Source: Microbulbifer litoralis (GTDB taxonomy: Bacteria; Pseudomonadota; Gammaproteobacteria; Pseudomonadales; Cellvibrionaceae). From it: a stretch of 64,000 nt of DNA. The notes below the pieces were generated by a model. The model was not told where the DNA came from. It did no database searches and saw nothing but the letters and a program-made list of their open reading frames with translations. The stretch covers positions 1 through 64,000 of the forward strand of contig NZ_JALKCV010000002.1 in assembly GCF_023634065.1 (NCBI RefSeq), read 5' to 3'. Each line of letters opens with the position of its first letter. Positions within the stretch are counted from its first letter, which is position 1. The translations under genes and the position numbers were made by a program. Positions 14,557 to 22,805 of this stretch are shown in pieces.

Positions 14557-17457
14557 TTATTGAAAGCGCAGCTCGATCCCCGCGGCTATGCGGCGGCCGT
14601 AGTCGCTGTATCCGGCAAATTCATTGCCGGCGGCGGATTGCCGCTCCGCCGCGCCGGTCAGGTTGGTGCCCTCGGCAAACAGGTGGATATTGTCCGCCAC
14701 GGCGACGGACAGGTAGGCGTCGAGGGTGCCGAAGGCCATATCGTTCTGCGCCGACTGGTCGAAGTCTCCCACCTCGCTCAGGGATTTGTCCCGCCAGCTG
14801 TACTGCAGGCGCGCGGTCAGCGCCGGGGCATCGTAGAACAGGCCCAGGTTGAAGGTGCGCCGTGCAACCTCCTCCAGTTGATCGTGGACAACGCCACTGC
14901 CGCGGCTGTAGCGGGCGCGGGAGTCGGCCAGGGTCAGGTTGGCCTGGGCACCGAGCCCGTTCCAGGGGGGCGGCAGCCAGCGCAGCGGCTGGCGCAAGTC
15001 CAGCTCCAGACCGCGGACCTCGGCGCGGCCGCCGTTGGTTCGGGTGGTCAGGCTGTAGCGCTCGCCTTCGATGTCGACCGGGGCGATATCCCGGTGAATG
15101 AATCCGTCCAGGGATTTGTAGAATGCGCCCAGGCCCAGCAGGCCACTTTGTTCGCCGGTATCGGAAAAATAAAACTCCAGGCCGGTGTCCAGCTGCCAGG
15201 CGGTAACCGCGCGCAGTGCGGGGTTGCCGCCCTCGGCGGTTTTCTCGTCGCCGGAATTCAGGGTCAGCCGCGGGGCCAGGTCCTGCAGGTCGGGCCGTTT
15301 GAGCGTGCGCGCGGCGGCGGATCGCCAGACCAGTTGCGGCGAAAGGTCGACGGCCAGGTTGGCCGCCGGCAGCAGTTGGCCGTAGCGCTTAGAGTGCGAA
15401 ACCGGCCCGGTGTTGCCGGAGCGGTTGTCGAGCCGGTGCCCGCGGGCGGTGTGACCGGTTTGCGCATAGCGCAGGCCGATATTGCCCCGCCAGCGACTGC
15501 CGCGCAGGTTCAGCTGTGCGTAGGCTGCATTGACGGTCTCGTCCACGCGGTAGGAGTTGACCCGGTTGTTTGCCGTGAGCAGGTTGTCGGCGAGAGTATC
15601 CGCATCCACATGACGCCAGAACATGGATTCGTTCGGTACCAGCCACTGTTGCGGCAGGTGGCTGTCTGTTCCCGAGAGAAAATCGTCGACGGGCAGTTCG
15701 CCAAAATAGGCCGGGGGAAAATACTCGCCTTTCATATCGTCGATAATCATCGCATCGGTCCGCCGGTAATCGCGGATGCGGCGCTGCAATTCAATGCCAG
15801 CCTGCAGGCTGTCCAGCAGTCCCGATTCCATACGGCGTGTAAGGGACAATTCCGCCGAGTAATTGCTGTCCCGGGTTTCGTTGCGCCGCCATTCCAGGCG
15901 GCGGCCGGGAAAGGCGCCGGCGTCGAGCAGTGAAAGGTCTGCGTAGTCCACCTCGGGCAGCCGTTCACTGTCGACGGTGGGAAAATCGAAGGTGAGGCCG
16001 GTGTCGTTTTCGCGGCGGAAGCGTGTGCGCCGGATCGGGTCGTCGTTGTAACTGTCGGCCCTGGACGCGGCGGCGGTCAGGCGGTAGGACCAGTCGCGCT
16101 TCCAGTCGCCCGCCAGGTTGAAATCGACCGCCCGGCTCAGGTCCATGAGGCCGGCTGTCTCCAGCCCGATCTGCACCGAGCCGCTGTCGGTGCTGCCGGA
16201 AACGATGGCATCGTCGCGCAGGCCGATACTGTCGGGATCCAGTGCGGCGATGGCGTAGTCGGCGCTGTAGCTGAACTCGCGGTAGTCGATTTCCTGATCC
16301 AGTTGCAGGAAGTTCAGGTTCCAGTCGATGCCGGATTCGGTCTCGCGCTGAATTGCGAAGCTGACGCCGGACTGGTCGCGGCTTTCCAGTTCCAGTGTCG
16401 GCCGGATACTGCCCGGCGACAGGACTGCGCCCGCCACCTCCGGAAAAACCGCCTGCCCCGCCGGCAGTTGCTGCCAGCCAAAATTCAGCACCCGGTCCTG
16501 GCGCAGGTTCAACCGGCTGTGGGTGCCGGCGAGGAAAACGCCCAGGTCGCCGGCGGGATTGACCCAGTTTGCAATCAGCGAGAAGCGCGGATCCTTCTGT
16601 GATACGTGTTCGGATTCGCCGGCGGAAAAATGCAGATCCAGTTTGTTGTGGCCGATATCCAGCGGGCGGAAGGTGCGCACATTGACGCTGCCGCCGATGG
16701 AGCCTTCGTCGTCCGCCGCGCGCGGGGATTTCTTTACTTCCACGGCCGCTACCAGTTCCGGTGGCAGGGTGTCGTAGTGGAACTGGCGGCCGTACTGGCC
16801 GGAGGTGCGCACATTCTCATTGGTGGCGATCGGGTTGCCGTTGAGCGTCAGCCGGTTGAAGCGTGTGGGCAGGCCGCGAATGCTGACAAACAGGGCCTGG
16901 CCGCGATCCCGCACCACCGAGACACCCGAGTTCCTGCTCAGGGCGTCGGCGATATTGGCCCCCGGGGAGTGGCGTATCTCCCCGGACAGCAGTATGTCCA
17001 GGTGTTGGCCGGCATCGCGTTTCAGGGCCTGCGCGCTCTGCAGGCTGCGGCGGTACTCGCCGATCGCCACCACTTCCTCCAGCCGCGGCGCCGGGGTCGC
17101 CGGGTCCCGCCCGCCGGCTTCGCTGTTATCGACCGCGCGCACCAGCCAGCCCTGTTCGGTGCGGCTGGCCTCCAGGCCGGTATCCTGCAGCAGTTGCGCC
17201 ATTGCCGCGGCCGCTGTCATCCGGCCGGTGACCGGTGGCGACGCCAGGCCGCGAACCAGTGCCGGGTTGAACAGTACCGTCTGTTGTCGCGTGCGGGAAA
17301 AGGCCCGCAGCGCATCGCCGAGCGGCTGCGGGGGGATGGCGAACTGGATTTCCCGCCCGCCGTCACCGGCCCCGGCCTCGGACGCCCCGAGGGTTACCGC
17401 CAGTGCCAGCAGGCAGGCGAGATATCCGGCGGGGCAACGGCTGCCGCGGCGGTGCAT
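14557..17457 (-). CDS. TonB-dependent transducer receptor with STN signalling domain
   Basis: A 966-residue outer-membrane receptor. After the signal peptide (to about residue 30) comes an STN domain (residues about 35-110: IQFAIPPQPLGDALRAFSRTR and the GLEASRTEQGWLV end) that would contact a FecR-type sensor. The plug (ADALSRNSGVSVVRDRGQALFV, then KKSPRAADDEGSIGGSVNVRTFRPLD) and a barrel ending ELRFQ follow. The plug is strikingly similar to the receptor at 10236-12854. It is the last gene of a FecI-FecR-receptor operon, three bases after FecR, and would sense and import one ligand while inducing its own regulon. The ligand is unknown; the PhoX-like neighbour suggests an organophosphate or a glycan. 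Confidence 0.92.
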   Translation of the reverse strand: MHRRGSRCPAGYLACLLALAVTLGASEAGAGDGGREIQFAIPPQPLGDALRAFSRTRQQTVLFNPALVRGLASPPVTGRMTAAAAMAQLLQDTGLEASRTEQGWLVRAVDNSEAGGRDPATPAPRLEEVVAIGEYRRSLQSAQALKRDAGQHLDILLSGEIRHSPGANIADALSRNSGVSVVRDRGQALFVSIRGLPTRFNRLTLNGNPIATNENVRTSGQYGRQFHYDTLPPELVAAVEVKKSPRAADDEGSIGGSVNVRTFRPLDIGHNKLDLHFSAGESEHVSQKDPRFSLIANWVNPAGDLGVFLAGTHSRLNLRQDRVLNFGWQQLPAGQAVFPEVAGAVLSPGSIRPTLELESRDQSGVSFAIQRETESGIDWNLNFLQLDQEIDYREFSYSADYAIAALDPDSIGLRDDAIVSGSTDSGSVQIGLETAGLMDLSRAVDFNLAGDWKRDWSYRLTAAASRADSYNDDPIRRTRFRRENDTGLTFDFPTVDSERLPEVDYADLSLLDAGAFPGRRLEWRRNETRDSNYSAELSLTRRMESGLLDSLQAGIELQRRIRDYRRTDAMIIDDMKGEYFPPAYFGELPVDDFLSGTDSHLPQQWLVPNESMFWRHVDADTLADNLLTANNRVNSYRVDETVNAAYAQLNLRGSRWRGNIGLRYAQTGHTARGHRLDNRSGNTGPVSHSKRYGQLLPAANLAVDLSPQLVWRSAAARTLKRPDLQDLAPRLTLNSGDEKTAEGGNPALRAVTAWQLDTGLEFYFSDTGEQSGLLGLGAFYKSLDGFIHRDIAPVDIEGERYSLTTRTNGGRAEVRGLELDLRQPLRWLPPPWNGLGAQANLTLADSRARYSRGSGVVHDQLEEVARRTFNLGLFYDAPALTARLQYSWRDKSLSEVGDFDQSAQNDMAFGTLDAYLSVAVADNIHLFAEGTNLTGAAERQSAAGNEFAGYSDYGRRIAAGIELRFQ

Positions 17458-17460
17458 GGT

Positions 17461-18429
17461 TCAGTGCTGCTGGGCGCTGATCACTATCCGCCCGTCGCGG
17501 TGGGAAACCTGTAGCGGATAGAGTTCGCTGAGCAGGCCGAGTGTGGCCCGGGTGTCCCGCAGGTGAAAGCGGCCGGCGACGCGCAGGGGCGCCAGGGCCG
17601 GGTCGCGCAGGCGGATGGGTTGTGCACTGTAGCGCGACAGGTGGCCGAGCAGGTATTGCAGCGATTCGTCGCCGATATCGATCCAGCCGGAGTGCCAGGC
17701 GCCGCGCCCGGAGGGTGTGAAGTCGCGCAGCTGGATACGGCCGCTGTCGTCCAGCCTGAGGTGTTGGCCGGCGGTCAGGATCTGCGGCCGCGGCATGGCC
17801 GGGCGCGAGACCCGGACGGTGCCCTCGTGTACCCGGACATCGATACCGCCGCCGATACGGTCGACGCTGAACTCGGTACCCAGTGCGCGGACGCTGGTAT
17901 CACCGGAAATCACCGTGAAGGGTCGCTGGCGATCCCTGGCGACACTGAAATAGGCCGCGCCGCGGTGCAGTCGTATCCGGCGCGCGTCGGCCCGATACTG
18001 CACATCGAGGGCGGAATCCGCCTCCAGCGACAGCTCGGAGCCGTCTTCCAGGGCCACGGATTTTTCCTCGGCGATGGCGGACTGGTATGCGATCGGCTCG
18101 GCCGGGGCCGGGCCTGTACCCAGTGTCACCCACAGCAGCGCGCACAGCAGGCAGGCCGCCGCTGCCGCGATGCCCATCGCCCGCGAGCGGCGTTGGGCGC
18201 TCGCTGTGCCCGGCTGCCCGATCTGTTCTGCCGCCGCAGCCAGGGCCGGGTCTCCCCAGGTTGCGAGCATGCGTTCGAACAGTTCCCTGTGGCCATCGCC
18301 GCCCTGCAGCCACTGTTGCAGCTGGCGTTTTTCGGTCCGCTCCAACGGGCCGCCGGACAGGCGCTCGAGCCATTCGGCGGCCTCGGTGTAGGGATCGGTG
18401 GCTGTCTGGATAGTGTCGAGATTGTTCAT
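17461..18429 (-). CDS. FecR-family anti-sigma / periplasmic sensor protein
   Basis: A 322-residue inner-membrane regulator. The cytoplasmic N-terminal part (EAAEWLERLSGGPLERTEKRQLQQWL, residues about 16-45) is the DUF4880/anti-sigma segment, followed by one membrane helix (about residues 86-106). The periplasmic FecR domain follows (VALEDGSELSLEADSALDVQY and VRALGTEFSVDR) with a C-terminal STN-like segment. It would hold the sigma factor encoded 14 bases upstream and receive the signal from the receptor STN domain encoded directly downstream. Confidence 0.9.
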   Translation of the reverse strand: MNNLDTIQTATDPYTEAAEWLERLSGGPLERTEKRQLQQWLQGGDGHRELFERMLATWGDPALAAAAEQIGQPGTASAQRRSRAMGIAAAAACLLCALLWVTLGTGPAPAEPIAYQSAIAEEKSVALEDGSELSLEADSALDVQYRADARRIRLHRGAAYFSVARDRQRPFTVISGDTSVRALGTEFSVDRIGGGIDVRVHEGTVRVSRPAMPRPQILTAGQHLRLDDSGRIQLRDFTPSGRGAWHSGWIDIGDESLQYLLGHLSRYSAQPIRLRDPALAPLRVAGRFHLRDTRATLGLLSELYPLQVSHRDGRIVISAQQH

Positions 18430-18443
18430 GCGGTGCGACGGGT

Positions 18444-18935
18444 CTATTGCTGGCGGTCCAGGTGGCGCTGGATATCCACCAGGGCCCGGGTCATGTGCTT
18501 CTTGACGGCTTCCCGGCTCAGGTTGAGGGCGCGGGCGATTTCCTCGCGGCTCTCGCCGTGAATCCGGCGGCGGATAAAGACTTCGCGCCGCAGTGACGGC
18601 ATTGCCTTCAGTGCCCCGGACAGACGCTCGACGCGCTGGCGGTAGCTGTAGCTGTCTTCGGGGGAGGGAGCGGTGCAGACCGGCTCGTGTTCTTCGAGGG
18701 TTTCCTCGCGCACCCGGTTGAACATCAGGTTGCGGGCGGTGCGGATGGCGTAGGCGACCGGATTGTCGATACGGCGACCCCTGGCCTGTTCCAGCACCCG
18801 GGTGATGGATTCCTGGTAGACATCGGCGGCGTCGCTGGGGTCGGCGGCGTGACGGCGGACATAGCGCTGGATCTGGGCGCTGCCGTCGATCAGTTCCCGA
18901 ACAAGCTGCCGCGATAGGCGCCCGGATTCCGGCAT
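18444..18935 (-). CDS. FecI-like ECF sigma factor
   Basis: A 163-residue extracytoplasmic-function sigma factor. Region 2 is seen as DAADVYQESITRVLEQA and NPVAYAIRTARNLMFNRVREE; region 4 as SLRREVFIRRRIHGESREEIARALNLSREAVKKHMTRAL. It is the first gene of the FecI-FecR-receptor operon. By analogy with FecIR systems it activates the receptor promoter when ligand binds. Which other genes it controls cannot be read; the converging paralogous receptor and PhoX-like gene are candidates. Confidence 0.92.
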   Translation of the reverse strand: MPESGRLSRQLVRELIDGSAQIQRYVRRHAADPSDAADVYQESITRVLEQARGRRIDNPVAYAIRTARNLMFNRVREETLEEHEPVCTAPSPEDSYSYRQRVERLSGALKAMPSLRREVFIRRRIHGESREEIARALNLSREAVKKHMTRALVDIQRHLDRQQ

Positions 18936-19169
18936 TGGCGAGAGTCCCCGATTATTGATACTCCACCGCGCAGCCTAGCGGGGGAATGTTACAGACTCGG
19001 GAAAACGCCTGTGGAAAACCGGACGGATCCCGCACCCGAAACTCCGGATTGATAGACGCAGCCTGGATGAGGCGCAGCGGAGTCCGGGATGGGGTGCGGT
19101 GAATGTCGAAGCTGGCGTAAGGTAAAATACGCCGGGAAAGTCGATGGATAACCGGTGTGAGCGTAACCA

Positions 19170-19625
19170 GTGAGCAGATTGCAGCAATTACTTGACAGTG
19201 CCTATCAGGGGAGGGATCTTCAGGAAAGGCTCTATGGAAGCTTTCCGTTTGAGATAGCCCGGGACTGCGGGTCGGGGGAAGTGGACGAGATCCTCGCCAG
19301 ACTCGACCGGTTGCAGCGCGAGAAAGACGCGATCGAGGAGTGGGATGGCGATTCCCGGGATGGTATCTGGCGAATGCAGCGCGATTTTTCGGCGCTGTTG
19401 GAGCGGCTGACACACCGGTATGCGAAACAGATAGCAAAAGGCCTCGCCAGCGAGTGCCTCGAAACCAGGTTCTGGGTCGCCATGGCTTTTTCCAGGTCCC
19501 CTTCGCCAGAGGTGGTGACCGAGCTGGCTGAATACCTGCTGGATATTCTTCCCGATCACCACCGCGCCTGCGGGCATGAGGCCCTGCAGGCCTGTAAGGA
19601 CTGTCGATCCTCACCTACTGGCTGA
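19170..19625 (+). CDS. hypothetical protein, helical
   Basis: A 151-residue protein read from GTG at 19170 with only a weak upstream GTGAG. It is predicted almost entirely helical: an acidic N-terminal half, then WVAMAFSRSPSPEVVTELAEYLLDILP, whose two-helix spacing recalls a HEAT-like repeat. No family is recognised. Its last 11 bases overlap the end of the convergent lipoprotein gene. An immunity or adaptor role would be guesswork. Confidence 0.5.
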   Translation: MSRLQQLLDSAYQGRDLQERLYGSFPFEIARDCGSGEVDEILARLDRLQREKDAIEEWDGDSRDGIWRMQRDFSALLERLTHRYAKQIAKGLASECLETRFWVAMAFSRSPSPEVVTELAEYLLDILPDHHRACGHEALQACKDCRSSPTG

Positions 19626-20193
19626 ACCCCACCAGCTTGCCGTGACTGAAGGAGAAGCGGAAGCGCTCTCCCACCTTGAGTTTGTCCCTGCAGGTGGACT
19701 GGATCGGAATACGCGGGAACTGGGGCGTGACCACCCAGGTGCGGTAATCGCCGCGGGGACCCTTGCCGATCAGCCAGTAGTGATCGCCCTGTTCGCAGTC
19801 CGCATACTGGGAGCAGCGGTCTGAACCCCAGACATAGGCGGCGACGTTGAACTGGGCCGGCCTGTCGTCCGCCTCGCGGAAGGGGGCGTCGCTATCGCCG
19901 GTGATGGTGTAGAGATCGTCGAACGCGACCTGCTGGAAGCCCCTGGCGGGCGTATCGCAGTCGACGGTGTGTGGTTTGGCCCTGATGCGGGCATGGGCGG
20001 TGCGTTTCGCCTTGCGCGGCTCGGCGCGCGCTTCTGCTTTTTCGGGCTTCGCCTTGTCGGGTTTTCCTTCGGCTTCCTTACCCTCGCTTTCCTTGGCGTC
20101 GGGTATTTCCATTTCACTGGGCAGGTAGCCGCAGCCCGACAGGGAGACCAGTGCCAGTACGCCGAGGACTGTCATTACCCTGTTGAACGCCAC
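19615..20193 (-). CDS. lipoprotein with highly charged linker
   Basis: A 192-residue protein starting at GTG 20193 with AAGGAG five bases upstream. The signal sequence ends in the lipobox LSGC, so it is a predicted lipoprotein. Residues about 30-70 are a Lys/Glu/Ala/Pro-rich, low-complexity linker (repeats such as GKEAEGKPDKAKPEKAEA). A C-terminal globular domain follows with four or more cysteines and the strands FQQVAFDDLYTITG and DHYWLIGKGPRGDYRTWVV. The linker could span the periplasm or reach the cell wall. Function unknown. It follows aceK by 35 bases on the same strand. Confidence 0.7.
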   Translation of the reverse strand: MAFNRVMTVLGVLALVSLSGCGYLPSEMEIPDAKESEGKEAEGKPDKAKPEKAEARAEPRKAKRTAHARIRAKPHTVDCDTPARGFQQVAFDDLYTITGDSDAPFREADDRPAQFNVAAYVWGSDRCSQYADCEQGDHYWLIGKGPRGDYRTWVVTPQFPRIPIQSTCRDKLKVGERFRFSFSHGKLVGFSQ

Positions 20194-20228
20194 AGTGACT
20201 CCTTGCCGATCGGGACTTCCTCTTTTCA

Positions 20229-21992
20229 CTATAGCCCAGACTTTTGCGCTGTTTTTTTGCTGGAGCGCCGTTTGAAGCGCCACTTGCGCCGGTAGGGGAA
20301 GGCGCTCTCGATATGGCCGGCGCGAATCCGGTCCTGCAGCCGCTGCCAGTAGCGGTAGTCGTAGAGATCGCTGTGCTGGTCCTCGAACGCCTTGCGCGCG
20401 GTCGGGTTGCCGGAGAAGAACAGGCGGAACTCCTCCGGAAAGACATCCGCCTCGTCCACCGTGTACCAGGGCTGGTCGGACAGCTCCTGTTCGGCGGTCT
20501 GCGGCTCGGGGAGCTTGCGGAAGTGGCAGTCGGTCAGCGGGCAGAGTTCGTCGTAGTCGTAGAACACCACGCGGCCGTGGCGGGTGACGCCAAAATTCTT
20601 CAGCAGCATATCCCCGGGGAAGATATTGGCGGCGGCCAGCTGCTTGATGGCGTTGCCGTACTCCTCCATCGCCTCGCGGATCTCCTCGTCGCTGGCGTTC
20701 TGCAGGTACAGGTTCAGCGGTTCCATGCGCCGCTCCACATACAGGTGGCGGATGATGACCCACTTCTCGTCGATATGCAGTTTCGACGGTGCCAGCTCTT
20801 TCAGCTCCTGCAGCAGTTCGTCGCTGAAGCGGTTGCGGTAGAAAATGAAGTTGGTGTATTCCTGCGTGTCCGCCATGCGCCCGACCCGGTCGGAACGCGA
20901 CACGAACTTGTACTTGTCCCGGACGATTGCCTCGGTCACGGTCTTCGGCCGGTCGAAGCGGTCCTTGATCACCTTGAAGACCACCGGGTAGGACGGCAGC
21001 GTGAACACGCTCATGACCATGCCCTTGATCCCCGGCGCGATGATGAACTTGTCGTTGCTGACCTTCATATGCGCGAGGATATGGCGGTAGAACTCCGTCT
21101 TGCCGTGCTTGTGGAAGCCGATGGAGTTGTACAGCTCGGAGCGCTCCTTGAGCGGCATGATGGTGGACAGGAAGCGCACGAAGCGCGACGGGATCGGCGC
21201 GTCCACCATGAAATAGGAGCGGGTGAAACTGAAGATGATGCTGGTGGAGTCGTTGCTGTAGAGCACCGTGTCCACGAAGATGCCGCCGCGGCCGTTGTTC
21301 AGGCAGGGCAGCACCAGCGGCACCACTTCGCCGCCGAACATCATGCGGCCCACCAGGTAGGCGGCCTTGTTGCGATAGAACACCGATTCGAGCATGTCCA
21401 CCCGCAGGTTCTTCTCGCTCTCCAGCCCCGCCAGCGGCGCCTCGCGCAGCGCCGCGCAGATATTGCGAATATCCCGCAGCTGGTCCTCCCACGGCACCGA
21501 GAAACCGTAGTCGTTGAGGATATCCTCGATCATGTATTCGAGGCCGTCCTTTGCGCTGTAGCTGATATAGATGCTGTAGTCGCGCAGCGGCTTGTCGTCC
21601 GGCGTGCGCGAGGGTTTCACGAAGATATTGCTGTCGTGGATATGGTCGTGCTGGAACTGGCTGCAGAACACCGAGTTGAAAAAGGTCTCGGCGATCTCGT
21701 AGTTGCTGTGGTTGGCGATCAGCTGCGCGTAGGTGGCGCGGGCGTCGCGCCACAGGTCGAGCATGCCGGTGTCCTTGCTGGTGACCGAATGGACCAGTTT
21801 CAGCACCTGGTTGACCTTGGTCTTGTAGAGGTCGATACGCTCCTTGTTGGCCTGGTGCCCCTCGTGCCAGGCGGCCCGCTCGAAACGCGCCTTGGCGCCG
21901 AGCGTGATATTCTGGAAGTCGGCAAAATAGGCATCAAAACCATTGAGGATGGTTTTGGCAATACGCCGCGCAGTCGGTGAGTGGTTGGTCAT
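20229..21992 (-). CDS. aceK: isocitrate dehydrogenase kinase/phosphatase
   Basis: A 587-residue protein, close to the 578 of E. coli AceK. The enzyme phosphorylates and dephosphorylates isocitrate dehydrogenase and so switches carbon between the TCA cycle and the glyoxylate shunt. Recognisable parts are the N-terminal helical regulatory domain (ILNGFDAYFADFQNITLGAKARFE), the glycine-poor ATP loop region near KGMVMSVFTLPSYPVVFKVIKD and the catalytic LLKNFGVTRHGRVVFYDYDEL. It is not next to aceA or aceB here, unlike the enterobacterial operon. Confidence 0.95.
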   Translation of the reverse strand: MTNHSPTARRIAKTILNGFDAYFADFQNITLGAKARFERAAWHEGHQANKERIDLYKTKVNQVLKLVHSVTSKDTGMLDLWRDARATYAQLIANHSNYEIAETFFNSVFCSQFQHDHIHDSNIFVKPSRTPDDKPLRDYSIYISYSAKDGLEYMIEDILNDYGFSVPWEDQLRDIRNICAALREAPLAGLESEKNLRVDMLESVFYRNKAAYLVGRMMFGGEVVPLVLPCLNNGRGGIFVDTVLYSNDSTSIIFSFTRSYFMVDAPIPSRFVRFLSTIMPLKERSELYNSIGFHKHGKTEFYRHILAHMKVSNDKFIIAPGIKGMVMSVFTLPSYPVVFKVIKDRFDRPKTVTEAIVRDKYKFVSRSDRVGRMADTQEYTNFIFYRNRFSDELLQELKELAPSKLHIDEKWVIIRHLYVERRMEPLNLYLQNASDEEIREAMEEYGNAIKQLAAANIFPGDMLLKNFGVTRHGRVVFYDYDELCPLTDCHFRKLPEPQTAEQELSDQPWYTVDEADVFPEEFRLFFSGNPTARKAFEDQHSDLYDYRYWQRLQDRIRAGHIESAFPYRRKWRFKRRSSKKTAQKSGL

Positions 21993-22066
21993 GCACTAGA
22001 CTCGTACGATACGTGCTCTTCCGAAGGGAAAAATCTTCATTACAATACGGCGGATGTTAGCACGCT

Positions 22067-22690
22067 GTGTGGGAGCCGGCCTTGAACGATTGGATCAGCA
22101 GCTTTGTCTTTTTCTTTGCCGTGATCGACCCGGTGGGTACGCTGCCGGTGTTCATCGCGGTGACTGCGCGCCACGCCGAGTGGCAGAAGCGCAAGATCGC
22201 GATCCTGGCGGTGCTGGTGGCCACCGGCATACTGCTGTTCTTCCTGTTCGCCGGCCAGTACCTGCTGGAGACCATCGGCGTGCCGCTGTCCGCCTTCCAG
22301 GTGGCCGGCGGCCTGGTGTTGTTCCTGTTCGCGCTGACGATGATCTTCGGCGAGGGCAAGCCGGAGCAGGAGGTGGAAATCGTACAGGAGGGGCACGAAA
22401 CGGCGATATTCCCCCTGGCGGTGCCGTCCATCGCCTCTCCCGGTGCCATGCTGGCGGCGGTGGTGCTGACCGACAACTACCGCTTTGACCTCACCCACAA
22501 CCTGTTCACCGCCACCGCGATGCTCTCAGTGCTGGGGATCGTGCTGGCGCTGCTGCTGTGCGCCAACTGGATCTATCGCTGGATCGGCAACGCCGGTGCC
22601 AGCATCATCAGCCGCGTGATGGGGCTGATCCTCGCCTCGGTGGCCACCACCAATGTATTGCTGGGGATACAGCAGTTCTTTTCCGTCTGA
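22067..22690 (+). CDS. MarC family integral membrane protein
   Basis: A 207-residue protein with about six membrane helices, beginning with the family signature WISSFVFFFAVIDPVGTLPVFIAVT and containing FPLAVPSIASPGAM, the MarC hallmark. It ends in a helix plus ATTNVLLGIQQFFSV. The family was linked to multiple resistance but its transport role remains unsettled. The start is uncertain: GTG at 22067 or the TTG at 22082 (LNDWISS). Confidence 0.88.
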   Translation: MWEPALNDWISSFVFFFAVIDPVGTLPVFIAVTARHAEWQKRKIAILAVLVATGILLFFLFAGQYLLETIGVPLSAFQVAGGLVLFLFALTMIFGEGKPEQEVEIVQEGHETAIFPLAVPSIASPGAMLAAVVLTDNYRFDLTHNLFTATAMLSVLGIVLALLLCANWIYRWIGNAGASIISRVMGLILASVATTNVLLGIQQFFSV

Positions 22691-22805
22691 TCCGGTCCCG
22701 CTGTCTGCCGGGTATTTTGCCGCCCTTTTTTCCGCATGGGAGCGAAAGTCCGTAGTGTAGAATCCCCGGGTTCACGACGTTCAACGGTAAAAGGAACCCC
22801 CGGCT

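Noticed and set aside
20244..21980. 578-codon open frame on the plus strand
   Set aside because: Shadow of aceK, whose motifs on the minus strand are unmistakable.
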